Assembly: GCF_016907875.1 (NCBI RefSeq)
Contig: NZ_JAFBCU010000001.1
Location: 2,976,001 to 3,040,000 of the forward strand
Reading direction: 5' to 3'
DNA length: 64,000 bases
Origin: Arthrobacter roseus
GTDB taxonomy: Bacteria; Actinomycetota; Actinomycetes; Actinomycetales; Micrococcaceae
Part shown: piece by piece, positions 28,830-37,439 of the stretch
Layout of the letters: every line of letters starts with the position of its first letter
Numbering within the stretch: the stretch's first letter is position 1
Position numbers and translations under genes: made by a program
Notes under the pieces: generated by a model
The model's input: only the letters and a program-made list of their open reading frames with translations
Told to the model about the DNA's origin: nothing
Database searches by the model: none

Positions 28830-30167
28830 ATGACCGCACCAGCCACGCAGCCGGCCCTTGGCCCACGTCACGTCAGCCGTCGCCAGATCCTCGCGTGGGC
28901 CTCCTGGGACTGGGGGTCGGCCGCGTTCAACGCGATCATGACCACCTTTGTGTTCACGGTCTATCTGACGACCACGGCTGCGTTCGGCGGTGAAGAGTAC
29001 GTTTCACAGGTACTCGGTTCGGCGCTCACCATTGCGGGACTCCTGATCGCGGTGCTGGCGCCGGTGGTGGGTCAGCGGTCCGACGCCGGCGGCAAACGGA
29101 AACTCTGGCTCGGCGTCAACAGTGCGCTGGTGGTCATTCTGACGGCCCTGTGTTTCTTCGTGTATCCGGAACCCCAGTTCCTGCTGCTGGCCGTCTCCCT
29201 GTTGGCCGCGGCCAACGTGTTCATGGAGTTTGCGGGCGTCAACTACAACGCCATGCTGCTGCAGATTTCAACGCCGTCCACGATCGGGAAGATCAGTGGC
29301 TTTGGTTGGGGTATGGGCTACGTGGGTGGCATTCTTGCTCTGGCCATCGTGCTATTCGGTTTCATCACCCCTGGGTTTCTCGGCATTCCCACCGAAGGAG
29401 CGCTCAACGTGCGGATGGTGGCCGTGTTCAGCGCCGTCTGGTTTGGTCTGTTCGCCATTCCCGTCCTGATGGCGGTGCCCGAGCTGCCAACGAAGGTGTC
29501 CGGTCCACGCATAGGATTCCTAGCCTCCTACAGGTTGCTGTTCCGGCGTATCCGTGCAATTTTCCGCACCAGTCCCCACACCATCTTTTTCCTTGGCGCC
29601 AGCGCGATCTTCCGTGACGGGTTGGCAGCCGTCTTCACCTTTGGCGGCATCATCGCTGCAGGGACGTTCGGGTTTGAGCTTCAGGATGTCATCATCTTTG
29701 CCATCGCCGGCAACCTGGTGGCGGCATTGGGAGCAATGGCGGGCGGGTATTTCGATGACCGGGTGGGTCCAAAACCCGTGATCGTTACCGCACTGGTGGG
29801 GATTCTGGCCGCGGGTAGCGCCATGTTCTTCATGACGACGCCGACCGGTTTCTGGGTCTTCGGCCTGTTCCTCACCCTCTTCGTGGGACCGGCACAGTCC
29901 AGTTCGCGGGCCTATCTGGCCAGGCTCTCCCCGGAGGGTGAGTCCGGTGAACTCTTTGGTCTCTACGCAACAACAGGCCGCGCTGTCAGCTTCATGGCGC
30001 CCGCGCTCTTCACCCTGTTCATCGCCATCGGCGGAGCCCAGCGGTACGGCATCCTTGGAATCATGGCCGTGGTGCTGATTGGTCTGCTGGTGCTGCTGCC
30101 GGTGAAGTCACCGGACAAGACGCCTATCGCGGTGGTCCCGGAGGCATCCACCGGTGTCCGGAAATAG
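28830..30167 (+). CDS. MFS transporter of the UMF1/Atg22-like type
   Basis: 445 residues with about twelve hydrophobic segments. The N-terminal ASWDWGSAAFNAIMTTFVFTVY is replaced here by its core WASWDWGSAAFNAI, which is typical of the UMF1 (Atg22-like) family. Substrates of these permeases are not well known, with amino acid or nucleotide-like efflux suggested. The ATG start at 28830 is 128 bases from the divergent mnhA start. A hairpin follows the gene. Confidence 0.83.
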   Translation: MTAPATQPALGPRHVSRRQILAWASWDWGSAAFNAIMTTFVFTVYLTTTAAFGGEEYVSQVLGSALTIAGLLIAVLAPVVGQRSDAGGKRKLWLGVNSALVVILTALCFFVYPEPQFLLLAVSLLAAANVFMEFAGVNYNAMLLQISTPSTIGKISGFGWGMGYVGGILALAIVLFGFITPGFLGIPTEGALNVRMVAVFSAVWFGLFAIPVLMAVPELPTKVSGPRIGFLASYRLLFRRIRAIFRTSPHTIFFLGASAIFRDGLAAVFTFGGIIAAGTFGFELQDVIIFAIAGNLVAALGAMAGGYFDDRVGPKPVIVTALVGILAAGSAMFFMTTPTGFWVFGLFLTLFVGPAQSSSRAYLARLSPEGESGELFGLYATTGRAVSFMAPALFTLFIAIGGAQRYGILGIMAVVLIGLLVLLPVKSPDKTPIAVVPEASTGVRK

Positions 30168-30201
30168 CGTGCCGGAAAGCACGGCTTAAAAGTTAGAGAG
30201 A

Positions 30202-30236
30202 AAGGCCTGTCCAGACCCCCATACTGGACAGACCTT
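30202..30236. terminator. Hairpin after the MFS gene
   Basis: AAGG-C-CTGTCCAG and CTGGACAG-A-CCTT form a 12-pair stem with one mismatch around the loop ACCCCCATA. It lies 34 bases after the stop. The U-tract is weak, so it could work in either direction. Confidence 0.65.
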
Positions 30237-30356
30237 CCCCAATGCCGGCTCGCATGTGCCGAAGACGTGGCATGGCCGTTCATCCATCCACGCTATTTAG
30301 CTAACCCCAGGCCCCAACGCTTGTCATGACGTCTTTAAGGGGTACAAGAACCATGG

Positions 30357-30378
30357 GTGTCCTGTATCTGGGGGACAC
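30357..30378 (-). terminator. Hairpin downstream of the response regulator gene
   Basis: GTGTCC (30357-30362) and GGACAC (30373-30378) form a short stem 20 bases beyond the stop of the leftward response regulator gene. No U-tract, so the terminator call is tentative. Confidence 0.4.
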
Positions 30379-30397
30379 TCCTCCGTGGACCGGCCCA

Positions 30398-31099
30398 CTA
30401 CGCTTCTGAATCAACCGGGGGAACGATGCCCAGCCGGATAGCTGCAGTACGAATCTCATGCTTGGTGCTGGCGGAGTATCCAGCCAGTATGAGCTTGTCC
30501 TTCGACCGTTTCAAATACGTTTTGACGGTTCCCTCGGACAGATTCATGAAGCGCGCCACATGTTTACTGATGAGACCCGACGCGTAGAGGCGGATAACTT
30601 CCAGCTCCTGGGGCGTGAGGTTCGCTGCCGGGGAGCGCTCCGCGAGGACTTCCAGTGCCTGCGCGAGCCTGCGCGAAATGTACTGCCGCGGTTTGAGTTC
30701 GCCGCTGCCGTCATCGGCGACGCGGAACTCATCGGTAGCCACAATGCTGATCGCTTCCACGAGGTCATCGATGGGATCCTGTTTGTGGACCACTCCGAGT
30801 GCCCCGGCCTGCAGCGCCTCCAATACCTCTTCAACCTGGTCGCCCTGGGTATAGACAAGCACGCGCGCACCCCACATCATCAGCGCATGAACGTTCTCGC
30901 GAGCCCTACTTTCATCTGCCAGACGGATATCCAGCAGCACCGCCACCGGCGGCGGACACCCCTGTTCCATGAGCTCCGCAACACTGGCTGCCACAGCGCA
31001 AACCCGAATGTCAGAATCCATGGATCCGATCACCGCACGCAGTCCGTCCCCGACCAACGGATGATCATCGACAACGGCCACCGAAATTTCCCGGCTCAC
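30398..31099 (-). CDS. Response regulator, NarL/LuxR type
   Basis: 233 residues. The receiver domain has acidic residues Asp11-Asp12 and the phospho-acceptor Asp57 in VLLDIRLAD, with the Lys in VVHKQD. The C-terminal LuxR-type helix-turn-helix is LTPQELEVIRLYASGLISK and LSEGTVKTYLKRSKDKL. It should be phosphorylated by the histidine kinase encoded two genes upstream. It starts within the stop of the partner gene (ATGA-type overlap), forming a tight three-gene operon. Confidence 0.92.
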   Translation of the reverse strand: MSREISVAVVDDHPLVGDGLRAVIGSMDSDIRVCAVAASVAELMEQGCPPPVAVLLDIRLADESRARENVHALMMWGARVLVYTQGDQVEEVLEALQAGALGVVHKQDPIDDLVEAISIVATDEFRVADDGSGELKPRQYISRRLAQALEVLAERSPAANLTPQELEVIRLYASGLISKHVARFMNLSEGTVKTYLKRSKDKLILAGYSASTKHEIRTAAIRLGIVPPVDSEA

Positions 31100-32154
31100 A
31101 CCGAATCCGCCGTGGTTTCCGAAGCAGACTCAGCGGTTGTGGTGCCGATCCTCAGATAGACCACTCCGTCATCCTCCATCAATTCGCTGTCCACCGGGAG
31201 GTTGACCTCTGCCAACCACGTCTCGGCGTCGTCTCCCATGAATACCACGGCAACGCCGCCTTCGGGGAGTCTGCGCATCATCAGGCGGTCCCCCTTGCAG
31301 GCGGCCAGGACGGATTGTCGCAAGACCTGCACCTGCTCGGGAACAAGCGCGCGGCGGGTACGCATACCGTCCTGCAGTTCCACGGCGACGCCGCGCGCCC
31401 GGGCACACCGGACAGCCGCCCGCAGCTCCATACTGAGCAGTTGCCGGGCCGCCAGTTCATCCCTCAACCCCAGAGCACCATGTTCCCAGCGGTCCCTATC
31501 CGCACCGGTGATGCGCGAGCGTTCATGCAGGACCGAGATCTGCTGTAGCAACGGAAGAGACTGCATCCGCATCACCTCGACGTCGAAATCCTGCTGAACC
31601 TGAGAGCGCACGTATTGTTCGCGTGCAAGCCTGTTCCACGCATCGACATCGCGCAGTTCCCTGCGCTGGCCGGCCATCCGGCGAAGGAAGATTGCGACGG
31701 CGGACGCCCCCGCATACATGGGCACTGGAGACATGAGCGCCGCACCCCCATACTGGACGGCATCCATGGTCCAACCCAGGAAGACCACCGACACCAGTGC
31801 ATCCGAGGCGACAGTGACAACCAATGCCGCAAGTGCGACCCGGGGTCGGTTTTCAAAAATGAGCATAGCCAGAAGGGTCGCAGCGACGCCAGGCCACCAG
31901 TTGGCGTAGGTATCCACAAATTCGGGCTTCAGGGTTCCAAGGACAACAGCGGCCATGACCGGGATCATCGCGATGTTCACAACGGAGGCCACTCGGCTTC
32001 GGCCCCGGGTGCCGTGCTGCCAGCCGAGGGCGGCAAGAGCCAGCGCGAACGTACCCAGCCACAGGACAGGACGGGTTGTGGCGTGCAGAAAGATCACGGC
32101 GAGAACGAGGTGCATGACCAGGTATCCACAGAGGAACCATTTCAACGGTTTCAC
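31096..32154 (-). CDS. Kinase-like membrane protein, possible pseudokinase partner
   Basis: 352 residues from GTG 32154, overlapping the kinase stop as GTGA. Four to five hydrophobic segments in the first 160 residues are followed by a helical region and a C-terminal domain whose arrangement recalls a degenerate HATPase fold: a segment like EQVQVLRQSVLAACKGDR where the N-box should be, then GGVAVVFMGDD. I see neither a phosphorylatable His motif nor a clear G1 motif. It looks like a catalytically dead sensor-kinase relative that could form a heterodimer with the adjacent kinase. This is an inference; the family is not recognised. Confidence 0.65.
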   Translation of the reverse strand: MKPLKWFLCGYLVMHLVLAVIFLHATTRPVLWLGTFALALAALGWQHGTRGRSRVASVVNIAMIPVMAAVVLGTLKPEFVDTYANWWPGVAATLLAMLIFENRPRVALAALVVTVASDALVSVVFLGWTMDAVQYGGAALMSPVPMYAGASAVAIFLRRMAGQRRELRDVDAWNRLAREQYVRSQVQQDFDVEVMRMQSLPLLQQISVLHERSRITGADRDRWEHGALGLRDELAARQLLSMELRAAVRCARARGVAVELQDGMRTRRALVPEQVQVLRQSVLAACKGDRLMMRRLPEGGVAVVFMGDDAETWLAEVNLPVDSELMEDDGVVYLRIGTTTAESASETTADSV

Positions 32155-33290
32155 GGGAGACGCTCCCACTCGAGCGTGATGGACGTGCCCTGACCTGGCA
32201 ACGATCGGATGGTTGCTTCCGCACCGATCAGACTCATTCGTCCTTTCACGGAGCCCTCCAGTCCCATGCAGGTGACCGGGACCTTACGCTCATCGAAACC
32301 CACGCCGTCGTCCTCTATCCGTACACGGACCGCGTTCCCGGAAACATGCGCCTCCACCGAGCAGACCGATGCTCGGCTGTGCCGCTCAACATTACGTAGC
32401 GCCTCCAGAGTCGCGCCCAGAATGCCTTGGCAGACCTCGCGTGGCAGATTCGGCCGCCCCTGTTCTACGGTGCTGCCGAAGGTGCAACCCGGCGCCACCT
32501 CCTGGGTGAGAGTCCTCAGCCTGCGGTCAAAATCGTCCGGCGATTGGTCGTCGTCGTACGGCCGGCTGGTCAGGAGTTGGACGGCCTTGGTTGCCTCGGC
32601 AGCCAGCCATCGTGGCTCGCGACCCGAGTTCTCCGTCGACGCCGCGCGCAGAACGTTGATGACGTTGTCATGCACCACCGCATCCCAGTGGGCCTGCTCC
32701 AGCAGGCGCAGCGACTGGTCACCGGTGTCGAGAGCGCTAGATCGGGCATCACGTTCAGCGTTCTGCACACTCCGCTCAAACATCAGTAGCGCACGGATCG
32801 CAACCAGCAGCGACGTCCCGACAATGAGGGGAAACAACATGCTCGCGAACGCCATCACCACGCCATCGCCCAGTGAAGCCGCTGCCAACAGCGCACAATT
32901 ACCCCAGCACACCCAGTACGGCCAGCGCCGCTCCCCTGCAACGGCCAGAAGCATCAGTCCGATGAAAACGGCGGGAACGTAAGGCGAGCCCGGCATGACG
33001 AGGTCGGCACCGACCAGCAGCGCCCACACCACAACCGTGGTCAGATAGATGGCAGCACACATCGGAATGCGGTGTACCCCGGATTGCCGGCGAACGGCCA
33101 GCAAACAAAACCCCCAGATCACCGCCAGCACGCCGACACTGAAAACATGCAGGCCGATGACGGCTGGAGCCTCGGCGGGATGCGTGAATACCTTCAGTGC
33201 CTGCCACAACAGGTAGACAGGGCACGTCAGCGCCGCGGCAAGCGCAAAAACACGTTCGATCACAGACGAGGACTGCGTGAACTTCTGCAT
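32151..33290 (-). CDS. Sensor histidine kinase (HisKA_3/NarX-like)
   Basis: 379 residues. About five to six membrane segments in the first 165 residues form the sensor part. The phospho-acceptor is probably His207 in VVHDNVINVLRAAS. The ATPase domain shows an N-box in EALRNVERHSRAS, the G1 motif IEDDGVGFDE and a G2-like GLEGSVKGRMSLIGA. First gene of the operon with the kinase-like partner and the response regulator. The signal is unknown; the mostly membrane-embedded sensor suggests a membrane or lipid-phase signal. Confidence 0.88.
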   Translation of the reverse strand: MQKFTQSSSVIERVFALAAALTCPVYLLWQALKVFTHPAEAPAVIGLHVFSVGVLAVIWGFCLLAVRRQSGVHRIPMCAAIYLTTVVVWALLVGADLVMPGSPYVPAVFIGLMLLAVAGERRWPYWVCWGNCALLAAASLGDGVVMAFASMLFPLIVGTSLLVAIRALLMFERSVQNAERDARSSALDTGDQSLRLLEQAHWDAVVHDNVINVLRAASTENSGREPRWLAAEATKAVQLLTSRPYDDDQSPDDFDRRLRTLTQEVAPGCTFGSTVEQGRPNLPREVCQGILGATLEALRNVERHSRASVCSVEAHVSGNAVRVRIEDDGVGFDERKVPVTCMGLEGSVKGRMSLIGAEATIRSLPGQGTSITLEWERLP

Positions 33291-33308
33291 GGCTGCGGCC
33301 GGAAGGAC

Positions 33309-33890
33309 TTATGGGTGGATGTCGGTGCGGTGAAAATTGAGGTGACTGCGCGACGCCGTGGGGCCGCGCTGCCCCTGGTAACGGTTCCCGTATTCACCCG
33401 AACCGTAAGGGTTCTCCGTTGGTGAGGTGAGCCGGAAAAAGCACAGCTGCCCAATCTTTGACCCAGGCCAGAGCTTGATGGGAAGCGTGGCCATGTTGGA
33501 CAGTTCCAGCGTCACATGACCAGAGAACCCTGGATCGATGAAGCCGGCCGTGGAATGAGTCAGCAGTCCCAGCCGGCCCAGCGAAGACTTGCCTTCCAGC
33601 CGTGCGGCGACGTCGTCCGGCAAGGTGACAACCTCATACGTGGACCCAAGCACAAACTCGCCCGGATGCAGGATGAACGGCTCACCCGGATCTACCTCAA
33701 TGAGGCGAGTCAGCTCTGGTTGGTCCTGCGACGGGTCGATGTGGGCGTATTTGTGGTTATCGAAGAGTCGAAACAGGCGGTCGATGCGGATGTCCACGCT
33801 GGAGGGCTGAACCATCGCTGGATCGTAGGGATCCAGCTGTATCCGTCCAGCGTCGATCTCGGCTCGTATGTCTCGGTCTGAAATCAGCAC
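33309..33890 (-). CDS. dcd: dCTP deaminase
   Basis: 193 residues. Typical motifs are PSSVDIRI near the start, [28 protein letters not shown] (parts [11 protein letters not shown] and [11 protein letters not shown]) with the catalytic Glu within the last region, and the C-terminal [13 protein letters not shown]. It converts dCTP to dUTP; some actinobacterial members are bifunctional and give dUMP directly, which I cannot tell apart here. A stand-alone gene located 18 bases upstream of the histidine kinase, possibly co-transcribed. Confidence 0.94.
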   Translation of the reverse strand: MLISDRDIRAEIDAGRIQLDPYDPAMVQPSSVDIRIDRLFRLFDNHKYAHIDPSQDQPELTRLIEVDPGEPFILHPGEFVLGSTYEVVTLPDDVAARLEGKSSLGRLGLLTHSTAGFIDPGFSGHVTLELSNMATLPIKLWPGSKIGQLCFFRLTSPTENPYGSGEYGNRYQGQRGPTASRSHLNFHRTDIHP

Positions 33891-33924
33891 AGTCTAAAAC
33901 TAGCGTATTGATTCAAAGGCACAG

Positions 33925-34779
33925 CTACTGGCCGATCTCGGTGCGGACGGCGAACAGTTCCGGGAAGAACGTGAGTTCAAGCGCCTTCTGCAGGAACCCG
34001 ACGCCGGACGAACCGCCGGTTCCGTGTTTCATGCCGATGGTTCGCTCAACGGTCTTCATGTGGCGGAAACGCCACAGTTGGAAATTGTCCTCCAGATCCA
34101 CCATTTCCTCACACGCCTCGTAGAGATCCCAGTTCTGCGCTGCGTTCTCGTAAACGTGCTTGTAGACCTGCACCAGCCCTGGATGGAAAACGTGGGCTTT
34201 AGACACATCGCGGTTCAGGAGGTCATCCGGGATGTCGTAGCCACGGCGGGCCATGAAGCGGATGAATTCGTCGTAGATACTGGTTTCGTTGAGGATCCGG
34301 GCCAGCAGGGCATGCGCCTCAGGGTCCGCTTCGAAGACCTTGAGCATGCCGACATTTTTGTTACCGAGGAGAAATTCGACCGCACGGTACTGGTAGGACT
34401 GAAAACCACTGGCGGAACCAAGATCCCCGCGGAACTCCATATACTCCGAGGGCGTGAGAGTGGCCAGAACAGACCATTGTTCCGTGAGCGTCCGCTGGAT
34501 GTGCTTGATGCGGGCAATGCCTTTCATGGCCGCCCGCAGATCATCCGACTGCAGTCTGGCCCGTACCGCTTCTAGTTCGTGGAGAACCAGTTTCAGCCAC
34601 AGCTCAGAGGTCTGGTGCTGAATGATGAACAGCATCTCGTCGTGGTGCTCCGGGCGGCTCACCGGCTTCTGCGCGGTGAGAACCTGATTCAAATGCAGGT
34701 AGGAGCCGTAGCCCATCTTGTCCGAAAAGTTTGTCTCGATGCCCTGCTCAAGGTTTCGGGTGTTCTTGTCCACGTTCAC
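33925..34779 (-). CDS. kynA: Tryptophan 2,3-dioxygenase
   Basis: 284 residues. The heme-dependent TDO family is recognised from YGSYLHLNQVLTAQKP, HHDEMLFIIQHQTSELWLK (19 residues, with substrate-binding His and the Tyr/Phe/His set) and SGFQSYQYRAVEFLLGNKN, plus the RFRHMKTVERTIGMKHGTGG region (20) with the proximal heme His. It opens the indole ring of L-tryptophan to N-formylkynurenine. No kynureninase or kynurenine formamidase gene is nearby, so the pathway would be completed elsewhere. Confidence 0.95.
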   Translation of the reverse strand: MNVDKNTRNLEQGIETNFSDKMGYGSYLHLNQVLTAQKPVSRPEHHDEMLFIIQHQTSELWLKLVLHELEAVRARLQSDDLRAAMKGIARIKHIQRTLTEQWSVLATLTPSEYMEFRGDLGSASGFQSYQYRAVEFLLGNKNVGMLKVFEADPEAHALLARILNETSIYDEFIRFMARRGYDIPDDLLNRDVSKAHVFHPGLVQVYKHVYENAAQNWDLYEACEEMVDLEDNFQLWRFRHMKTVERTIGMKHGTGGSSGVGFLQKALELTFFPELFAVRTEIGQ

Positions 34780-34911
34780 TTCACTTCGTTGTGCTGCCAG
34801 CTTATTTCGAATCCCACCCTACCCCCGCAACATTAATCTCAGGCCGTGCGGAGCGTGCAGGATACCTTGTCAGGGATTGATCGAGGTGGCAGGGTGTGAT
34901 GTGCTCAGAAG

Positions 34912-35400
34912 ATGACTGAATCAACTCCTGAGACTCACGACAGCGACGACCTGCTCAACGATCTTGAACGAGAGCTCGCAAAAGGCAAGAACGAAGACGC
35001 CGGTCCAGTGGATGTGATCCTCGCGCTACTGAACAACGAGATCTTTGTACTCAGCCGACAAGAAGTGGCAGACGGATCAGATTCGGTGGAACCGCTGCTA
35101 CTCACCAACAAGGAGGGCGGCCCGATGCTCGCGGTGTTCAGCCACCCCTCACGCGTTCCCGACACCTACGCCGAGGTGGCCCCTTATGCACTGGGTATTC
35201 CCGGCGCCACCGTTATCCAGAGCCTCGGCGCTGACACCGGCATGGTCATCAATGCAGGTCACGAACTTGGTTTTGAGATCGATCCAGAAGGTGTTGCCAA
35301 CATCCAGCGCGACTTCCAGCCCACTGATAAAGCGCCCGACGCCGTAGCATCCGCGGATGGAACCGAGACCCCGAGAACCGACTCCGGTTCCGGCTCCTAA
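34912..35400 (+). CDS. SseB family protein (first copy)
   Basis: 162 residues. The central 110 residues carry the SseB fold pattern: VDVILALLNNEIFVLSR, then LLLTNKEGGPMLAVFSHPSR and MVINAGHELGFEIDPEGVANI (20 and 20 residues, respectively). N- and C-termini are acidic and disordered. SseB-like domains are of unknown biochemical role, though often found next to secretion or ESX genes. Divergent from kynA by 132 bases. It and the second copy form a tandem pair and are likely co-transcribed. Confidence 0.78.
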   Translation: MTESTPETHDSDDLLNDLERELAKGKNEDAGPVDVILALLNNEIFVLSRQEVADGSDSVEPLLLTNKEGGPMLAVFSHPSRVPDTYAEVAPYALGIPGATVIQSLGADTGMVINAGHELGFEIDPEGVANIQRDFQPTDKAPDAVASADGTETPRTDSGSGS

Positions 35401-35453
35401 GGGACACGCATGACTTGCCCGAAACAAACAAGCATCACAAGGAGAACGGCCGC

Positions 35454-35933
35454 ATGACCGAAGAAACCGGAAACACCCCTTCCCCCAACGAGTCGATGAA
35501 ACCGGAGAACCCCATTGATCTGGCCATAGTCGCCGGTCACGAGGGACGCATGACCAACCAGGAAGTCCTGGAAGTCATCTGGAACTCCGAGCTGATCAGC
35601 GTTGGCCGGATGGAAGACGAAGCCGATGCGTCGACGTTCCAGGCACTGAGCCTGACGGCGCCGGACAGCGAAGAGAAAATCGTCGTGACGTTCAGTGACC
35701 CCAAGCACATTCCCACCCAGCTGCGCGAGGTTGCACCGTTCGCCATCTCCAACGCAGGACAAGCGACCATCCGCAGCATTCAGCCCGGCTATGGCATGGC
35801 CATCAACCCGGGCATCACGCCTGGAATTGAACTCGGCGCGGAATCGGTTGCCAAGATCAATGCGGCGTTCGCAGCACAGGCGGAGAACCCGGATAACGAC
35901 GAAACCGCACCTGATCAGGATGAAACGCGCTAG
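35454..35933 (+). CDS. SseB family protein (second copy)
   Basis: 159 residues from ATG 35454 with AAGGAG upstream; a TTG at 35415 in the same frame has no ribosome binding site. It shares the layout of the first copy: NQEVLEVIWNSELISVGRM, VVTFSDPKHIPTQLREVAPF and GMAINPGITPGIELGAESV. The two copies are clearly diverged. It is followed after 24 bases by the M4 protease gene, so four genes (SseB, SseB, protease, inhibitor) may be one operon. Confidence 0.76.
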   Translation: MTEETGNTPSPNESMKPENPIDLAIVAGHEGRMTNQEVLEVIWNSELISVGRMEDEADASTFQALSLTAPDSEEKIVVTFSDPKHIPTQLREVAPFAISNAGQATIRSIQPGYGMAINPGITPGIELGAESVAKINAAFAAQAENPDNDETAPDQDETR

Positions 35934-35957
35934 AAACACAACAGCTTGGGAGGAATG

Positions 35958-37007
35958 ATGGAACCGCTGACCCACCATCAATGTTCCATCGTTCCGCCTT
36001 ACCTGCTGGCCCGGTTAGCGGGGCTCCCGACGTCGGACTTTACCCGCGCGTCGTCGGCTGCAGCCCGGACGCTTGAGCACATTGATGCCGTGCAGCAGAT
36101 CAGGGTTCAGGGAATCCGAGCCGCTCCGTCGTCTGTCAGCTCGGGGCTGAACCGCACCATTTCTGACGCCGGAAACCGCGAAGTCCTCCCCGGTAAGGCG
36201 GTGCGTCACGAAGGGGAACCCTCTACCGGTGACGCTGCTGTCGACGAAGCGTACGACGGTCTTGGACATACATACTCCCTGTTCCACAACATTTTTGACC
36301 GCTCCTCAATCGACGGTTCCGGTGGATCACTGGCGGCAACGGTTCACTATGGCGATGGCTACGACAACGCTTTCTGGAACGGTGCCCGCATGGTGTTCGG
36401 CGACGGCGACGGCGAGGTCTTCACCCGTTTCACCCGATCCGTCACGGTCATCGGCCATGAGTTGGCGCACGGGTTCATCCTGGCCGAAACACCCTTGGAA
36501 TATCAGGGACAACCGGGAGCCCTGCAGGAATCCGTGGCCGATGTGTTCGGCGTCCTCGTGGAACAGCACCTGCTGAACCAGGACGTGGAGTCCGCTTCGT
36601 GGCTGGTTGGGGACGGGCTCTTCACGGATGAGGTTCAGGGCCAGGCGCTGCGCTCCTTCAAGGCACCCGGGACCGCGTACGACGATGACATCCTGGGCAA
36701 GGACCCGCAACCGGCCTCCATGGACGCCTATGTGGAAACAGCACAGGACCGCGGCGGTGTCCACATCAACTCGGGGATACCCAACCGGGCGTTCTACCTC
36801 TGCGCAGCGCACCTGGGCGGCTTTGCGTGGGAGCGGGCGGGCAGGATCTGGTACCACGCCGTCATCAGCGGTCAGGTCACGGCCACCTACACCTTCGCCG
36901 AGTTCGCAGCATTGACTTTGGATACCGCGACAGCACAATTTGGGCCGGAGTCCCTAGAGGTGACGGCCACCGCCCAGGCCTGGCGGGAGACGGGAGTCCT
37001 GCCGTGA
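35958..37007 (+). CDS. Protealysin-like M4 metallopeptidase
   Basis: 349 residues if ATG 35958 is used (an ATG three bases earlier sits on the GGAGGA box). There is no signal peptide. A short N-terminal CSIVPPYLLARLA segment is the cysteine/PPY-motif propeptide of protealysin-like peptidases. Zinc ligands are HELAH (His167, His171) and Glu191 in ALQESVADVFG, with the catalytic Glu168, and a later GGVHINSGIPN holds the active-site His. Protealysins lack a secretion signal and may act inside cells or after non-classical export. The next gene overlaps its stop and is a likely inhibitor. Confidence 0.9.
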   Translation: MEPLTHHQCSIVPPYLLARLAGLPTSDFTRASSAAARTLEHIDAVQQIRVQGIRAAPSSVSSGLNRTISDAGNREVLPGKAVRHEGEPSTGDAAVDEAYDGLGHTYSLFHNIFDRSSIDGSGGSLAATVHYGDGYDNAFWNGARMVFGDGDGEVFTRFTRSVTVIGHELAHGFILAETPLEYQGQPGALQESVADVFGVLVEQHLLNQDVESASWLVGDGLFTDEVQGQALRSFKAPGTAYDDDILGKDPQPASMDAYVETAQDRGGVHINSGIPNRAFYLCAAHLGGFAWERAGRIWYHAVISGQVTATYTFAEFAALTLDTATAQFGPESLEVTATAQAWRETGVLP

Positions 37008-37258
37008 AACTCAGTGTGGTCCGAAGCGGTGGATTCGCCGGACTGACGCGCACCTGGGAGGCGGAGATTCCAGCCTGCGAGGCCGAGCGGTGGCTTATCC
37101 TGATGAAGAGCGACGCCGGTCCGGAAAGGCCCGTCGCCGCGGCGAGCGACTCATTTTCCTACACAGTTTCCCTCGGCGGCCTGACCACCGAACTCACCGA
37201 ACACGCCATCACACCCGCGTGGCAGGAACTTTTCGACGTGGCGAAGAACCAGCCATAG
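37004..37258 (+). CDS. Emfourin-like protealysin inhibitor
   Basis: 84 residues from GTG 37004, overlapping the M4 stop as GTGA. The N-terminal MKLSVVRSGGFAGLTRTWE is strikingly like emfourin, a small protein inhibitor encoded next to protealysin genes in enterobacteria and some actinobacteria. There is no signal peptide, in line with the protease. Family knowledge: emfourin blocks the M4 active site as a tight-binding inhibitor, so co-expression keeps the enzyme harmless until needed. Assignment rests on motif and gene order; no structure or assay is available. Confidence 0.78.
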   Translation: MKLSVVRSGGFAGLTRTWEAEIPACEAERWLILMKSDAGPERPVAAASDSFSYTVSLGGLTTELTEHAITPAWQELFDVAKNQP

Positions 37259-37357
37259 CGCCGTCGTCGTACTGCGTGAACGTCTTTGTATTTCGTCGTG
37301 CCCGGGAGGTTGTTCTGTCACCGGCCGCACGTGGGGTAGGCTGAATCTCGTTGTTTT

Positions 37358-37431
37358 GCGGGCGTAGCTCAATGGTAGAGCGCTAGCTTCCCAAGCTCGA
37401 TACGCGGGTTCGATTCCCGTCGCCCGCTCCA
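37358..37431 (+). tRNA. tRNA-Gly (anticodon CCC)
   Basis: A full cloverleaf can be drawn: acceptor GCGGGCG/CGCCCGC, D arm GCTC/GAGC, anticodon loop TTCCCAA with CCC at 37390-37392, T loop TTCGATT, and an encoded CCA at 37429-37431. It reads GGG glycine codons. Odd feature: the anticodon stem CTAGC/GCTCG has a U28-C42 mismatch where C-U-A-G-C/G-C-U-A-G would be perfect. Confidence 0.95.
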
Positions 37432-37439
37432 GTCCGGCC

